Origin: Pelomonas sp. V22
GTDB taxonomy: Bacteria > Pseudomonadota > Gammaproteobacteria > Burkholderiales > Burkholderiaceae_C
Assembly: GCF_030014915.1 (NCBI RefSeq)
Contig: NZ_JAGIXS010000008.1
Location: 124,001 to 188,000, forward strand
Length of the DNA: 64,000 nucleotides
Reading direction: 5' to 3'
A model generated the notes under the pieces. That model made no database searches. It worked only from the letters and a program-made list of their open reading frames with translations, and was not told where the DNA came from. Every line of letters begins with the position of its first letter. Position 1 is the stretch's first letter. A program made the translations under genes and the position numbers. Positions 9,904-19,269 of this stretch are shown here, in pieces.

Positions 9904-10839
9904 TCAGACCGGCTCGTCGTCAAACAAGGTTTCGGTTACGGCGAGTGGCTGCGGCAGGCGCAGGCCGAACAGGCTGCCGGATTGCGGCGCGGCGGCCAGG
10001 GCCTCGCGGTTCAGGTCGGCACGGGCGGTGGTAAGCATCAGCTCATCGCCGTTGGGGCCGCCGAGGGCCGGGCAGCTGCTGTGCGGCGCAGCACCGCCAA
10101 AGCGCTGCAACAACTCGCCCGCTGGCGAATAGCGGACGACCTGGCCGGCGCCCCATTGCGCGTTCCACAAACAGCCCTCGGCGTCGATGGCCGAGCCGTC
10201 GGGCCAGGCATGCGGGTCGCTCACCGCCACGAAGGGACGGATGTTGCTGACCTGCGCGGCTTCAGCGTCGTAATCGCATTGCTGGATCACGCGGCTTAGC
10301 GTGTCGCAGAAGTACATCGTGCGGCCGTCGAGGCTGAAGCACACGCTGTTGGCAATCGCCACCGCCGGCAGGGCCAGGCGGCGCAGGCCATGCTTCAGCG
10401 AGTATTGGTAGAAGCTGCCGATGGGCCTTCTCTCCGGTGCCTCGTTCATGGTGCCGAAAACGAAGTAACCGCGCCGGTCGCAGCGGCCGTCGTTGACGCG
10501 GGTGCGGCTCTCGGCCGGGTCCACCGCCGCCAGCTGCTGCAGCGCCATGTTGATGGCACCCTGGGCCAGCGGGTCGGTCAGGGAGCCCAGGCACAGGCGC
10601 TTGGCCAGGCCGAGGATCAGCTTGCCGGAGCGGGTGTGGGCAAAGCAGCCCAGGCGGTCGGGCAGGCGGCAGCTCAGGGCCGCGCCGGTGTCGGCCGACC
10701 AGGCATGAAGCTGGGCGCCCTCGATGTCGGTCCACCACCAGCGCCGGCTCGCGCCATGCCACTGGATGCCCTCTCCCAGCGTGGCGCTGTGGGCGTGGGC
10801 CAGCTGCAGGTTGTTAACGCTCAAAGCTTCCGAGGGCAC
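9904..10839 (-). CDS. SMP-30/gluconolactonase family sugar lactonase
   Basis: A roughly 311-residue SMP-30/Gnl/LRE beta-propeller. Metal-ligand motifs are visible: Glu in LGEGIQWH, Asn and Asp in NDGRCD, Asn in ANSVCFS and Asp in PDGSAID. Such enzymes hydrolyse aldonolactones; here L-arabino-1,4-lactone or D-galactonolactone produced by the nearby dehydrogenases is the likely substrate. I chose the GTG at 10839 because GGAG lies eight bases before it and the protein then begins like its relatives; ATG 10887 in the same frame is the alternative and would add 16 residues. It is second-stage chemistry between dehydrogenase and DgoD. Confidence 0.86.
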   Translation of the reverse strand: MPSEALSVNNLQLAHAHSATLGEGIQWHGASRRWWWTDIEGAQLHAWSADTGAALSCRLPDRLGCFAHTRSGKLILGLAKRLCLGSLTDPLAQGAINMALQQLAAVDPAESRTRVNDGRCDRRGYFVFGTMNEAPERRPIGSFYQYSLKHGLRRLALPAVAIANSVCFSLDGRTMYFCDTLSRVIQQCDYDAEAAQVSNIRPFVAVSDPHAWPDGSAIDAEGCLWNAQWGAGQVVRYSPAGELLQRFGGAAPHSSCPALGGPNGDELMLTTARADLNREALAAAPQSGSLFGLRLPQPLAVTETLFDDEPV

Positions 10840-10935
10840 GCTGATGTCTCCGTCTCTCAAGAATGAGAAGTTACCGGGTCGGAACATATCCGACCAATCG
10901 CTTGTTGCGGCTTATCTATCCAGAAGTCGTATAGC

Positions 10936-13401
10936 TCAGGGGGCCACCGTCAGGCGATAGACCGGCGTCAGCGTCAGCCCCCGCAGCGCGGCGATCTGCT
11001 TTTGGCCGGCGAAGTCCGGGCGGTGTTCGCGCGGCAGGTAGATGGGCGCATCGGCACGCAGCGGCAGCACCGAGAGGCTCAGCGGCCCGGCGGCGGCCTT
11101 GCCCAGCGACTTCAGGCCGATCTGCCAGGTGGGGCCGAAGTAGTACCAGTCGTCCAGCATGCGGGTGCCGCTGTAGAGGCGGCCAATGTCGCCGACGATG
11201 TCGGCCTCCAGCAGCACGTCGTCCAGACCCTTCAGCGCATCGGCGGGCAGTGTGAGCTGCCAGCTGGCGGCGGCCGCAAAGGCCTCGGGGATGGGCTGCA
11301 GCGCCGCCTTGGCGAGGCCGCCCTTCATGATGGGCGGGGCGGCCTGGGCGGCACGGGTCTGGGTGAAGCTGGCGGCGAGCGTGCGCGCCGGGGCCTCGGC
11401 CTCGTAGACCTGGAACAGGCCGTCGCGGCCGGCCGGCTTCAGCGCGAGATTGGCCTGCGGCGCCTTGGCCAGCGCCGGGTAGATGGCGAAACGCAGGCGC
11501 GCCTCGCCGCTGCTGCGCAGCTCCAGCTTTCCGCCCTGCGTCCACAGCTGCTGCGCGGACAGCAGCAGGCGCGGCTGGCCGGCGAACTCACCGCGCACCA
11601 GCTGCTGGCTTTGCGCCGCCGTCAGCACGAGCAGCTGCACCGGGCGCCGGCCGGGCTTCTTGATCGTGAGTGCTGGCGCCGTGCCCGGCTTGAAGCCGCC
11701 GAACACCACCCGGTCCTCGCCGGTCACCTCGCGGCGCGTGGCGCCCGGTGCTTCGACAAAGGCCGCATCGGCCGCGCTGAAGGCCAGCTCCACCGGCTGG
11801 GCGGCGGCCGCGCTGAACACATGGAGGAGGCCCTCGCTGCCCGCGTCGAAGCGCGTCACCGGCTGGGCCGTGGCATAGCTGAGGCGCGTGCCATCGAGGT
11901 CCAGGTTGATCGGCCAGACGAAGTAGTCGCCGTTCTTGATCGTCAACGCCTGCTGCGGGAACGTGAGCGTGCCGCCCGGCAGCTGGACCGAGAAGCGCAC
12001 GTCGGCGAACTGCGGCATCGCGTACTGCCGCACATGGTTGTTGACGAAGAGGAAGGCGCTGTCGCCCTTGGCGCGCACGGCATAGCGCGGCGTCGTCAGC
12101 TCGGTGGGATGCGGCGGCACGACGGCGGGCTTGCGCACCGTCATGGTGGCGAGCTGCGCGCCGTAGGACTGCAGGAACAAGTGGAAGGGCCGCAACCTCG
12201 TCAGCACCTCCCGCTGCTGGCCGTCCGGGCCCAGCGGTGCCTGAAAGTCGTAGTTGATCTTCGGCGTGTCGTTGTAGCCGCCGCTGGCCGTGCTTTCTTC
12301 CAGCGAGTGCTCGCCCAGCGGGTTGCGGCCGCCGTGGAACATGTAGTAGCCCAGCAGGTTGACGCCGGAACCCAGCTGCACCGGCAGCATGGACGCGATG
12401 TCGTCCGGCGAGACCAGAGTGCGGCGGCGGTACATGGCCGGCAGGCCGGCGCCGTATTCCGCGCCGAGGAAGGGCGTGAGCGCGATGTCGGTTTCGGCCG
12501 TGCCGCGCGCGGTGGCGGCGGTCTGGGCACCCAGGTCGCCGGAGACGCGGCTGTCGAAGCGGAAGGCATGCGTCTCCTTGGGCGGCAGCTCCGTGGTCGG
12601 CAGGCCCCAGGGCTCGTCAGGGTAGCCACCGAACACCGGCGTTACTTCACCGGACGGGTAGACCGTGCCGTCCCAGCCGGTCACGGTGTAGAGCGGCACA
12701 TCCATGCCGGCCTTCAGCGCCAGCTGCTTCAAGGTGGAGATGTGCTCGGCGCCCTTGCCCGAGCCGGTGAGGTTGTATTCGTTCTCGATCTGGATCGCCA
12801 CCACCGGGCCGCCGTCCTTCCAGAGCAAGCCCTTGATCTGCTGGCCGATCTGCGCATAGAGACGCTCGACATGGCGCAGGTACTGCGCGTCGTTGCTGCG
12901 CGTGGGCATGGTGTTGACCACCCAGTCCGGGATGCCGCCGAATCTCACCTCGGCATGCGACCAGGGGCCGATGCGCACCACGGCCTTCAGGCCTGCCTTG
13001 GCGGCCAACTGCACAAAGCGGCGCAGGTCACGGTTGCCCTGCCAGTTGAACTGGCCTTCATTCAGCTCATGGTGGTTCCAGATCACATAGCTGGCCACGA
13101 TGTCGATGCCGGCCGCCTTCATCTTGTTCAGCTCGGCCTCCCAGCTCTCGGCCGGGCTGCGCGTGTAGTGGAACTCGCCCATCACCGGCAGCCAGGGCTG
13201 GCCGTTGAGGCTGAGGTACTGGTTGTTGACGGCGAGGCGCTCGCCTTTCGGAGACACCGAGCTGCCGAGCTTCAGGTGGCCGGTGGTGGGCGCGGCCACG
13301 GGCGCGCTGGCGTCGACCTGCAGCAAGGTCTCGGCATGGAGCGGCAAGCAGCACAGCGCTGCCGCCAGGGCGATGGCGCCCGCGGTCTCTCTCTTCTTCA
13401 T
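10936..13401 (-). CDS. GH35 beta-galactosidase, secreted
   Basis: An 821-residue glycoside hydrolase family 35 enzyme with a signal peptide (residues 1-23, ending LHA). The catalytic TIM barrel covers about 60-420, with the acid/base Glu208 in IENEYN, the nucleophile Glu315 in FLGAEYG, and the family start GEFHYTRSPAESWE. The C-terminal half is beta-rich, as in family members with jelly-roll domains. It should release terminal beta-galactose from oligosaccharides made by the GH53 enzyme, probably in the periplasm. AGGAGACAAGCG precedes the start. It sits 30 bases after dgoA and 96 bases before the lactonase. Confidence 0.93.
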   Translation of the reverse strand: MKKRETAGAIALAAALCCLPLHAETLLQVDASAPVAAPTTGHLKLGSSVSPKGERLAVNNQYLSLNGQPWLPVMGEFHYTRSPAESWEAELNKMKAAGIDIVASYVIWNHHELNEGQFNWQGNRDLRRFVQLAAKAGLKAVVRIGPWSHAEVRFGGIPDWVVNTMPTRSNDAQYLRHVERLYAQIGQQIKGLLWKDGGPVVAIQIENEYNLTGSGKGAEHISTLKQLALKAGMDVPLYTVTGWDGTVYPSGEVTPVFGGYPDEPWGLPTTELPPKETHAFRFDSRVSGDLGAQTAATARGTAETDIALTPFLGAEYGAGLPAMYRRRTLVSPDDIASMLPVQLGSGVNLLGYYMFHGGRNPLGEHSLEESTASGGYNDTPKINYDFQAPLGPDGQQREVLTRLRPFHLFLQSYGAQLATMTVRKPAVVPPHPTELTTPRYAVRAKGDSAFLFVNNHVRQYAMPQFADVRFSVQLPGGTLTFPQQALTIKNGDYFVWPINLDLDGTRLSYATAQPVTRFDAGSEGLLHVFSAAAAQPVELAFSAADAAFVEAPGATRREVTGEDRVVFGGFKPGTAPALTIKKPGRRPVQLLVLTAAQSQQLVRGEFAGQPRLLLSAQQLWTQGGKLELRSSGEARLRFAIYPALAKAPQANLALKPAGRDGLFQVYEAEAPARTLAASFTQTRAAQAAPPIMKGGLAKAALQPIPEAFAAAASWQLTLPADALKGLDDVLLEADIVGDIGRLYSGTRMLDDWYYFGPTWQIGLKSLGKAAAGPLSLSVLPLRADAPIYLPREHRPDFAGQKQIAALRGLTLTPVYRLTVAP

Positions 13402-13431
13402 CGCTTGTCTCCTGTTTTTCTTGGCTCGTCT

Positions 13432-14058
13432 TCAGCCGCGCCAGGCCGTCACAAAGGCGCGCGCCCGCTGGGCCACATCGCCCGCACTGAAACCCGGCGC
13501 ATACAAGGCGCCACCGAGGCCGAAGCCCGCAGCACCCGCAGCGCGGAAAGCACCCATGGTCTCGGGCGTGATGCCACCCACCGGCAGCAGCTTCAGGCTG
13601 GCGGGCAGCACCGCGCGCATGGCTTTCACCACCTGCGGCGTGACCAGCTCGGCCGGGAACAGCTTGACCGCATCGGCCCCCGCCTCCACGCAGGCAAAGG
13701 CCTCGGTGGGCGTGGCGGCGCCGGGCACGCACAAGAGGCCCTGCGCCTTGACATGCGAGACCACGCGGGTGTCGGCATGCGGCATCACCACCAGCTGGCC
13801 GCCGGCATCACGCACCTTGTCGGCCGCGCCGGTGCTCAGCACCGTGCCGGCGCCCATCACCGCATCGGCGGGCAGGCAGCGGGCGAGCTTGGTGATCGAA
13901 TCAAAGGCCTGCGGCGAGTTCAGCGGCACCTCGATGAGACGAAAGCCTTCTTCGTAGAGGCTCATCGCAATCGCCTCGACCTCGGTCGGCTTGATGCCGC
14001 GCAGGATGGCGACCAGGGGCAAGGCGGCAAAGGCCGCGTCGAATTTGTCTTGCAACAT
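13432..14058 (-). CDS. dgoA: 2-dehydro-3-deoxy-6-phosphogalactonate aldolase
   Basis: A 208-residue class I aldolase of the KDPG/KDPGal family. It shows LVAILRGIKP, the Glu in RLIEVPLNSP, GAGTVLS, and the Schiff-base Lys in ADAVKLFPAE, then PVGGITPE. LNSP is typical of the galactose-specific form. It splits 2-keto-3-deoxy-6-phosphogalactonate into pyruvate and glyceraldehyde-3-phosphate. Start ATG 14058 shares one base with the dgoK stop (TGATG). Longer upstream starts would lie in dgoK. Confidence 0.93.
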   Translation of the reverse strand: MLQDKFDAAFAALPLVAILRGIKPTEVEAIAMSLYEEGFRLIEVPLNSPQAFDSITKLARCLPADAVMGAGTVLSTGAADKVRDAGGQLVVMPHADTRVVSHVKAQGLLCVPGAATPTEAFACVEAGADAVKLFPAELVTPQVVKAMRAVLPASLKLLPVGGITPETMGAFRAAGAAGFGLGGALYAPGFSAGDVAQRARAFVTAWRG

Positions 14059-15005
14059 CAGAGCACTCCTCGCGCCACCTGGGCGATGCGCCACAGGCCG
14101 GCGGCGGCGGTATTGGGCAGGACCTGCACTTCGCCCACCCCGAACAGGTCCAGCGCCTTGACATAGCGCTGGCACAGGGCCGGTTCGCCCAGCAGCACCA
14201 GCGGCGCGCTGGCGTCACGGGCCTGCAGGCCGGCGCGCAGCTCGTGGCCGATCAAGAGACCGGAGAGATAGTCGGGCAGGGCTTCGTGCGCCAGGCGGCC
14301 CGTGAGGCCCAGGGTGCGCACCGCAAACAACTGGTGCGGCAGACCCAGCTCGCCATGGTCTCGCGCGGCGCGCACGCCCTCGGCAAAGGCGAGCAGGTCG
14401 GGCTGCGGATCGGCCAGCATCAAACGGCCCAGCACCGAATGCTGGCGCATCACGGCATAGAGCTCGCCGGTCATTTGCGTGGCGAAGCTGCGCACGGTGC
14501 CGTCGACCACCTGCGCCCACTTGCTGTGCGTGCCGGGCATGACGATGCAGCTGCGCGCGGCCAGCTCGGGCAGCAGCTCCAGCGCTCCGAGCACCTGCGT
14601 TTCTTCGCCGCGCATCACGTCGGGCGGGCCGGCTTCGGTGTCGCAGCGCAGGCCCGGCAGCAGGCGCACCGAGCGGCCGCGCCAGTCCACCGCCAGGGCA
14701 CCGGTCGCCAGGGCTCTTGCATCGGCCGGGCAGGCTGCATAGGGCACCTCGCGCCAGCCATGCTGGCTGCCGACCATGCCGCAGGCGAGCAGCGGCTGGC
14801 CCGTCGCATGCCAGTCGCCGATCAGTTCATCGAGTGCCGCGCTGAAGGCGGCCGGGCCGCCGTGCAGCGTGGACGCACCTTGCGTCGATTGGCGCGAGAG
14901 CAAGACCTGGCCCTCGCCATCGATCAGCATGGCACGCAGGCTGGAGCTGCCCCAGTCCAGGCCGATCAGGCGCGTCTCGCGGGGAAAGGAGGTCACGCTC
15001 ACCAT
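14058..15005 (-). CDS. dgoK: 2-dehydro-3-deoxygalactonokinase
   Basis: A 315-residue sugar kinase of the DgoK family (ASKHA fold), with [13 protein letters not shown] at the N-terminus (phosphate-1 loop), [10 protein letters not shown], and PGTHSKWA in the middle. It phosphorylates 2-keto-3-deoxygalactonate at C6 with ATP, between DgoD and DgoA. ATG 15005 overlaps the end of dgoD by 7 bases; an earlier in-frame ATG lies deeper in dgoD and adds residues not typical of the family. Confidence 0.93.
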   Translation of the reverse strand: MVSVTSFPRETRLIGLDWGSSSLRAMLIDGEGQVLLSRQSTQGASTLHGGPAAFSAALDELIGDWHATGQPLLACGMVGSQHGWREVPYAACPADARALATGALAVDWRGRSVRLLPGLRCDTEAGPPDVMRGEETQVLGALELLPELAARSCIVMPGTHSKWAQVVDGTVRSFATQMTGELYAVMRQHSVLGRLMLADPQPDLLAFAEGVRAARDHGELGLPHQLFAVRTLGLTGRLAHEALPDYLSGLLIGHELRAGLQARDASAPLVLLGEPALCQRYVKALDLFGVGEVQVLPNTAAAGLWRIAQVARGVL

Positions 15006-16147
15006 TCCGCGACGCTGCCGTCCGCATGGCGCCACAAGGGATTGCGCCAATCGGGCGCCGTCTTGCTGGCCTCGATCACGCGCGCTTCATCCACTTCGAC
15101 GCCCAGGCCCGGCTTGGTCAGCGGCTTGATGTAGCCGTTCTCGATATGGAAATCGTCCTTGTTCAGCACGTAGTCGAGCAGCTCGCCACCCTTGTTGTAG
15201 TGGATGCCCATGCTCTGCTCCTGCAGCACAGCGTTGTGCGAGACGAAGTCCACCTGCAGGCAGGCGGCCAGGGCGATGGGGCCGAGCGGGCAATGCGGGG
15301 CGAGCGCCACGTCATAGGCCTCGGCCATGCTGGCGATCTTCAGGCATTCGGTGATGCCGCCAGCATGCGAGAGGTCGGGCTGAACGATGGAGAGGCCACC
15401 GCCCTGGAACACCCGCTTGAACTCGAAGCGCGAGTACATGCGCTCGCCGGCCGCCAGCGGAATGGCCGTGTGCTCGGCCAGGCGGGCATAGGTCTCGTCC
15501 TGCTCTGCCAGCACCGGCTCCTCGACGAACAGCGGCCGGTAGGGCTCCAGCGCGCGCAGCATCACCTTGGCCATGGGCGCGGCGATGCGGCCGTGGAAGT
15601 CGATGCCGAACTCGATCTCGTGGCCAAAGGCGGCGCGAATCTCGGCGATGCGGCCCACGGCCGCGTCGACCTTGGCGGCACTGTCGATCAGGCCCATCTC
15701 CTCGCTGCCATTCATCTTGAAGGTGTCGAAGCCGCCTTCGCGCAGGCGCTTGATATCGGCGATCACATCGGCCGGGCGGTCGCCGCCGACCCAGGAATAG
15801 ACCTTCATCTTGTCGCGCACCAGGCCGCCGAGCAGCTCGTAGACCGGCACGCCGAGCGCCTTGCCCTTGATGTCCCACAGCGCCTGGTCGATGCCGGCGA
15901 TGGCGCTCATCAGGATGGCGCCGCCGCGGTAGAAGCCGCCGCGGTACATCACCTGCCAGAGGTCGTTGATGCGGCTCGGGTCCTGGCCGATCAGATAGGG
16001 CTCAAACTCATGCACCGCCGCCTCGACCGTGCGGGCCTTGCCCTCGATCACGGGCTCGCCCCAGCCGGTGATGCCGGCATCGGTCTCGATCTTCAGGAAC
16101 ATCCAGCGTGGGGCCAGACGGTAGGTGGTGAGCTTGGTGATCTTCAT
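14999..16147 (-). CDS. dgoD: D-galactonate dehydratase
   Basis: A 382-residue enolase-superfamily enzyme, the same length as E. coli DgoD and near-identical in many blocks ([61 protein letters not shown]). Metal ligands are in [13 protein letters not shown] and AGERM; the catalytic His is in APHCPLGP. It dehydrates D-galactonate to 2-keto-3-deoxygalactonate. It is the first gene of the long minus-strand run and is divergent from the TonB receptor. Confidence 0.96.
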   Translation of the reverse strand: MKITKLTTYRLAPRWMFLKIETDAGITGWGEPVIEGKARTVEAAVHEFEPYLIGQDPSRINDLWQVMYRGGFYRGGAILMSAIAGIDQALWDIKGKALGVPVYELLGGLVRDKMKVYSWVGGDRPADVIADIKRLREGGFDTFKMNGSEEMGLIDSAAKVDAAVGRIAEIRAAFGHEIEFGIDFHGRIAAPMAKVMLRALEPYRPLFVEEPVLAEQDETYARLAEHTAIPLAAGERMYSRFEFKRVFQGGGLSIVQPDLSHAGGITECLKIASMAEAYDVALAPHCPLGPIALAACLQVDFVSHNAVLQEQSMGIHYNKGGELLDYVLNKDDFHIENGYIKPLTKPGLGVEVDEARVIEASKTAPDWRNPLWRHADGSVAEW

Positions 16148-16382
16148 GGGGCCAGCGGTGCAGTGATGGCGCCAGCTTAGGGTTGGAACCTAGCTGCGAA
16201 ATATGCTTTGTTGATCGTCAGCTATCTCGTCTTCACATAGCAAGCGGGTTGGATCGGAGGCTTGCGAAATGCGCATAGACGTGAGCAATTAATTGATATC
16301 TCGGCATCTCGCCGGCTTCGTAGCATGAACGCAAGGCAAGTCCGTCGGGATGCCTGAAGCAAATCAACAAGATGGAGACACC
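16148..16382. promoter_or_regulatory. Divergent promoter region of dgoD operon and TonB receptor
   Basis: A 235-bp gap, locally AT-richer than its surroundings. It holds two direct copies of a 12-base word: TGCGAAATATGC at 16195-16206 and TGCGAAATGCGC at 16263-16274 (10 of 12 identical, 68 bases apart). These are candidate regulator sites, perhaps for the cluster's LysR protein. I do not see a convincing consensus sigma-70 promoter. GGAGACACC precedes the receptor start. Confidence 0.45.
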
Positions 16383-18995
16383 ATGCGCAAGAAACCCCTC
16401 GCCTCGCTGATCCAGGCGATGTTCATGCTGCCGGCCGTGGCCCTGGCCCAGACCGCGCCTGTCCCTGCCACGCCGGCCACGCCCGCCTCGGCCCCCAAGG
16501 CCGACCTGGAAACCGTGGTCGTGACCGGCATCCGCGCCTCGGTGCGCCAGGCGCTGGATGCGAAGGAAGCCTCCAACAGCATGGTCGAGGTGATCGCCTC
16601 GGAAGACATCGGCAAGCTGCCCGACACCACCATCGCCGAAACCCTGGCCCGCCTGCCCGGCCTCTCCTCGGGCCTCGACCGTGGCAACGCGAGCCAGGTG
16701 ATTGCGCGCGGCCTCGGCCCGCGCTTCATCGGCGCCACCTTGAACGGCCGCGAGCTCGCCTCCAGCGAGCCGGGCCGCGCGGTGCGATTCGAGCAGTTCC
16801 CGTCGGAGTCAATCAGCGGCGCCACCGTCTACAAGACGCAATCGGCCGAGCTGGCCGAAGGCGGCGTGGCCACCACCATCGACCTGCAGACCGTCTCGCC
16901 CCTGAACTTCCGCGAGCGCCAGGCCTCGGTCAAGCTGGACGGCCTCTACTACCAGCTCGCCACCGACATCGCCGGCGCCAAGAAGACCGCGCCGCGCCTC
17001 GGCGGCATCTACGTCGACCAGTTCAACAACCGGACGCTGGGCGTCGCGCTGGCCTTCAGCTACCAGGACCAGCCCTCGCTGCAGAAGAACGTCAAGCACT
17101 GGGGCTTCAACGAAGACCATTCCGGCGACCTGAACGGCGACGGCAAGGTCGACAAGACGCCCTGGGGCTTCGGCACCGACGTCAAGCGCGGCACCGACAA
17201 GCGCACGAGCCTGCTCGGCAAGGTGGAGCTGAAGGCCACGCCCGAGCTCTTCGTCACCGCCGACGCCTACTTCGCCAAGGCCGCGATCTACGAGCCCGGC
17301 CTGCAGCACTGGACCGGCGATGTGGGCAACTGGGACGGCTGGCAAAAGGGCAACTACAGCAACGTCGACATCCGCGACGGCTATGTAGTGGGCGCCACCG
17401 TCAAGGACGTGGGCCTGACCACCAATGACTACGTCTGGGTGCAGGACAACAAGACCACGGCCGGCGGCATCAACGCCAAGCTGAACGCCGGCGAGTGGAA
17501 GCTGGAGGCCGACCTCTCGACCTCGCAGGCCTCGCGGGCCAGCCAGTGGCGCGACGTGCGCCAATGGGCCAACAGCGGCGCCACCTTGACCTGGTCCTTC
17601 ACCGGCAACGAGGTGCAGAACTTCAAGATCGGCCAGGACTCCGGCAACCCCGCCACCTTCAGCCAGCCCACGCTCTACGTGGACACCGACGGCCACATCA
17701 AGGACCGGCTCGATGCGCTGGCACTGAGCGCCTCCACTGCGCTGAAGTTCGGCGACTTCAAAAGCCTCAAGCTCGGCGCCCGCTTCAGCGACCGCGAGAA
17801 GCGCTACCACCAGACCACCTGGAGCGTGGACCCGAAGAGCACGGTCGCCAACTCGGCCTTCGAGACGGTCAACGTCAGCGGCCTCGCGCCCTTCATCGCC
17901 TTGAAGGATTTCGAGGGCACGACGGCCTCCGTCTTCGGCGCCGATGCCTTCAGCGCCGCCGGCCGCGCGCCCACGCAATGGGACCTGCTGGCCGGCTGGA
18001 AGGTGACCGAGCGCAGCAGCTCGGCCTATGCCCAGGCCGACCTGGACGGCGACTTCGCCGGCCTGCCCTACCGCGGCAACCTGGGCCTGCGCCTGGTGCA
18101 CACCCGCCAGACCGGCGCCGGCATGCAGTCGCTCAACGGCGCCGCGCCCACGGCCACGCAGGGCGGCACCAGCTACACCGAGGTACTGCCCAGCCTGAAC
18201 CTGATCTTCGGCCTCGATGCCAACCAGGAGCGCCAGATCCGCGTGGGCCTGGCCCGCGCGATGACGCGCGCGCCGCTGGACGAAATGCGCGGCTCGCGCA
18301 ACCTCAACATCGACACCAACCCCGCCATGCCCATCACCGGCAGCGCCGGCAACCCCGGGCTCAAGCCCATGCTGGCCGACCAGCTGGACGTGGCCTACCA
18401 GTGGTACTTCGCCAAGAGCTCCCTGCTCTCGGCCGGCCTGTTCTACAAGAAGCTAAGTCGCTACATCGGCATCACCTCAGATGCCACCAGCATCGATGGC
18501 CGCGCCGCCAACATCACGCGCTCGGTCAACGGCAAGGGTGGCAACGTGGACGGCATCGAGCTGGTCTACCAAAGCCCGCTGCCGGCGCCGTTCAACGATT
18601 TCGGCATCTACAGCAACTACGCCTACACGCACAGCAACGTGAAGGAGAACATGCCGGCGGTGAACCCCTTCCCCATTGAAGGCTTGATGAAGCACAACGG
18701 CGGCCTGACGCTCTGGTACGCCAAAGACGGCTTCGAGGCGCGCCTCTCGGCCAACTACCACAGCGAGTTCGTGCGCAACCCCACCTGGACCTCGGGCCAG
18801 CTGATCGTCAACGGTGCCGAAACCTATGTGACGCTCAACCTGTCCAAGCAACTGAGCAGCCAGCTGCAACTGCGCTTCGGCGTCGACAACCTCACCAATC
18901 AGAAGGCCGTCTACACCAGCGGCAACAACCGCTACCAGCAGGAAGTGACCGAGTTCGGCCGGCGCTTCAATGTGGGGATCAGCTACAAGCTGTGA
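16383..18995 (+). CDS. TonB-dependent outer-membrane receptor (carbohydrate type)
   Basis: An 870-residue TonB-dependent receptor. A signal peptide ends near ALAQT; a Pro/Ala-rich stretch and a TonB-box-like ETVVVTG follow. The plug domain (about 60-180) has the pattern VRQALDAKEASNSMVEVI and EDIGKLPDTTIAETLARLPG of the Xanthomonas/Caulobacter subfamily linked to carbohydrate uptake loci. The rest is a beta-barrel ending in the strand FNVGISYKL. It probably imports galactan or arabinogalactan oligosaccharides. The start at 16383 follows GGAGA; an in-frame ATG at 16350 would put 11 charged residues before the signal peptide. Confidence 0.93.
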   Translation: MRKKPLASLIQAMFMLPAVALAQTAPVPATPATPASAPKADLETVVVTGIRASVRQALDAKEASNSMVEVIASEDIGKLPDTTIAETLARLPGLSSGLDRGNASQVIARGLGPRFIGATLNGRELASSEPGRAVRFEQFPSESISGATVYKTQSAELAEGGVATTIDLQTVSPLNFRERQASVKLDGLYYQLATDIAGAKKTAPRLGGIYVDQFNNRTLGVALAFSYQDQPSLQKNVKHWGFNEDHSGDLNGDGKVDKTPWGFGTDVKRGTDKRTSLLGKVELKATPELFVTADAYFAKAAIYEPGLQHWTGDVGNWDGWQKGNYSNVDIRDGYVVGATVKDVGLTTNDYVWVQDNKTTAGGINAKLNAGEWKLEADLSTSQASRASQWRDVRQWANSGATLTWSFTGNEVQNFKIGQDSGNPATFSQPTLYVDTDGHIKDRLDALALSASTALKFGDFKSLKLGARFSDREKRYHQTTWSVDPKSTVANSAFETVNVSGLAPFIALKDFEGTTASVFGADAFSAAGRAPTQWDLLAGWKVTERSSSAYAQADLDGDFAGLPYRGNLGLRLVHTRQTGAGMQSLNGAAPTATQGGTSYTEVLPSLNLIFGLDANQERQIRVGLARAMTRAPLDEMRGSRNLNIDTNPAMPITGSAGNPGLKPMLADQLDVAYQWYFAKSSLLSAGLFYKKLSRYIGITSDATSIDGRAANITRSVNGKGGNVDGIELVYQSPLPAPFNDFGIYSNYAYTHSNVKENMPAVNPFPIEGLMKHNGGLTLWYAKDGFEARLSANYHSEFVRNPTWTSGQLIVNGAETYVTLNLSKQLSSQLQLRFGVDNLTNQKAVYTSGNNRYQQEVTEFGRRFNVGISYKL

Positions 18996-19020
18996 GTCGG
19001 GCCCCGCGAGGGGCTTTGTG

Positions 19021-19066
19021 AGCGGCGCGAGTGACCAGTTAATCGCTCGCGCCGCTTCTTTTTCTT
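19021..19066 (+). terminator. Rho-independent terminator after the TonB receptor
   Basis: An 11-bp perfect stem, AGCGGCGCGAG (19021-19031) with CTCGCGCCGCT (19046-19056), followed by TCTTTTTCTT. It lies 26 bases after the receptor stop. A smaller GCCCC/GGGGC hairpin precedes it. Confidence 0.85.
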
Positions 19067-19269
19067 GCCAACCTTGGCTGCTCAGCCCTGAAGATCCAGC
19101 GGCCACAGCGGCCGCTTCAGATGCCGGTAAGGCAGCTCGGCGAGATTCACGCGCAGGCTGCCGGGGGAATATTGGCTGGCCCGCGACTGCGAGCCGGCGG
19201 TGCGCTACGAGGCAGGCTGCATCGCCAGTCCGGTGGAGTTGTGGGGCTGAAACCCGCGAAGGGCCGGGA
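19067..19269. other. Intergenic stretch with possible gene remnants
   Basis: About 200 bases between convergent genes. Both strands have short protein-like open stretches without starts: minus strand 19082-19204 ends RPLWPLDLQG and stop; plus strand reads EYWLARDCEP and ends PVELWG and stop just before 19253. Neither can be tied to a full gene or a family. They may be decayed gene ends or chance open frames in GC-rich DNA. Confidence 0.25.

Noticed and set aside
11002-14166. Plus-strand open frame of 1054 codons opposite GH35 and dgoA
   Set aside because: It covers two well-supported genes on the other strand and shows no domain motif.
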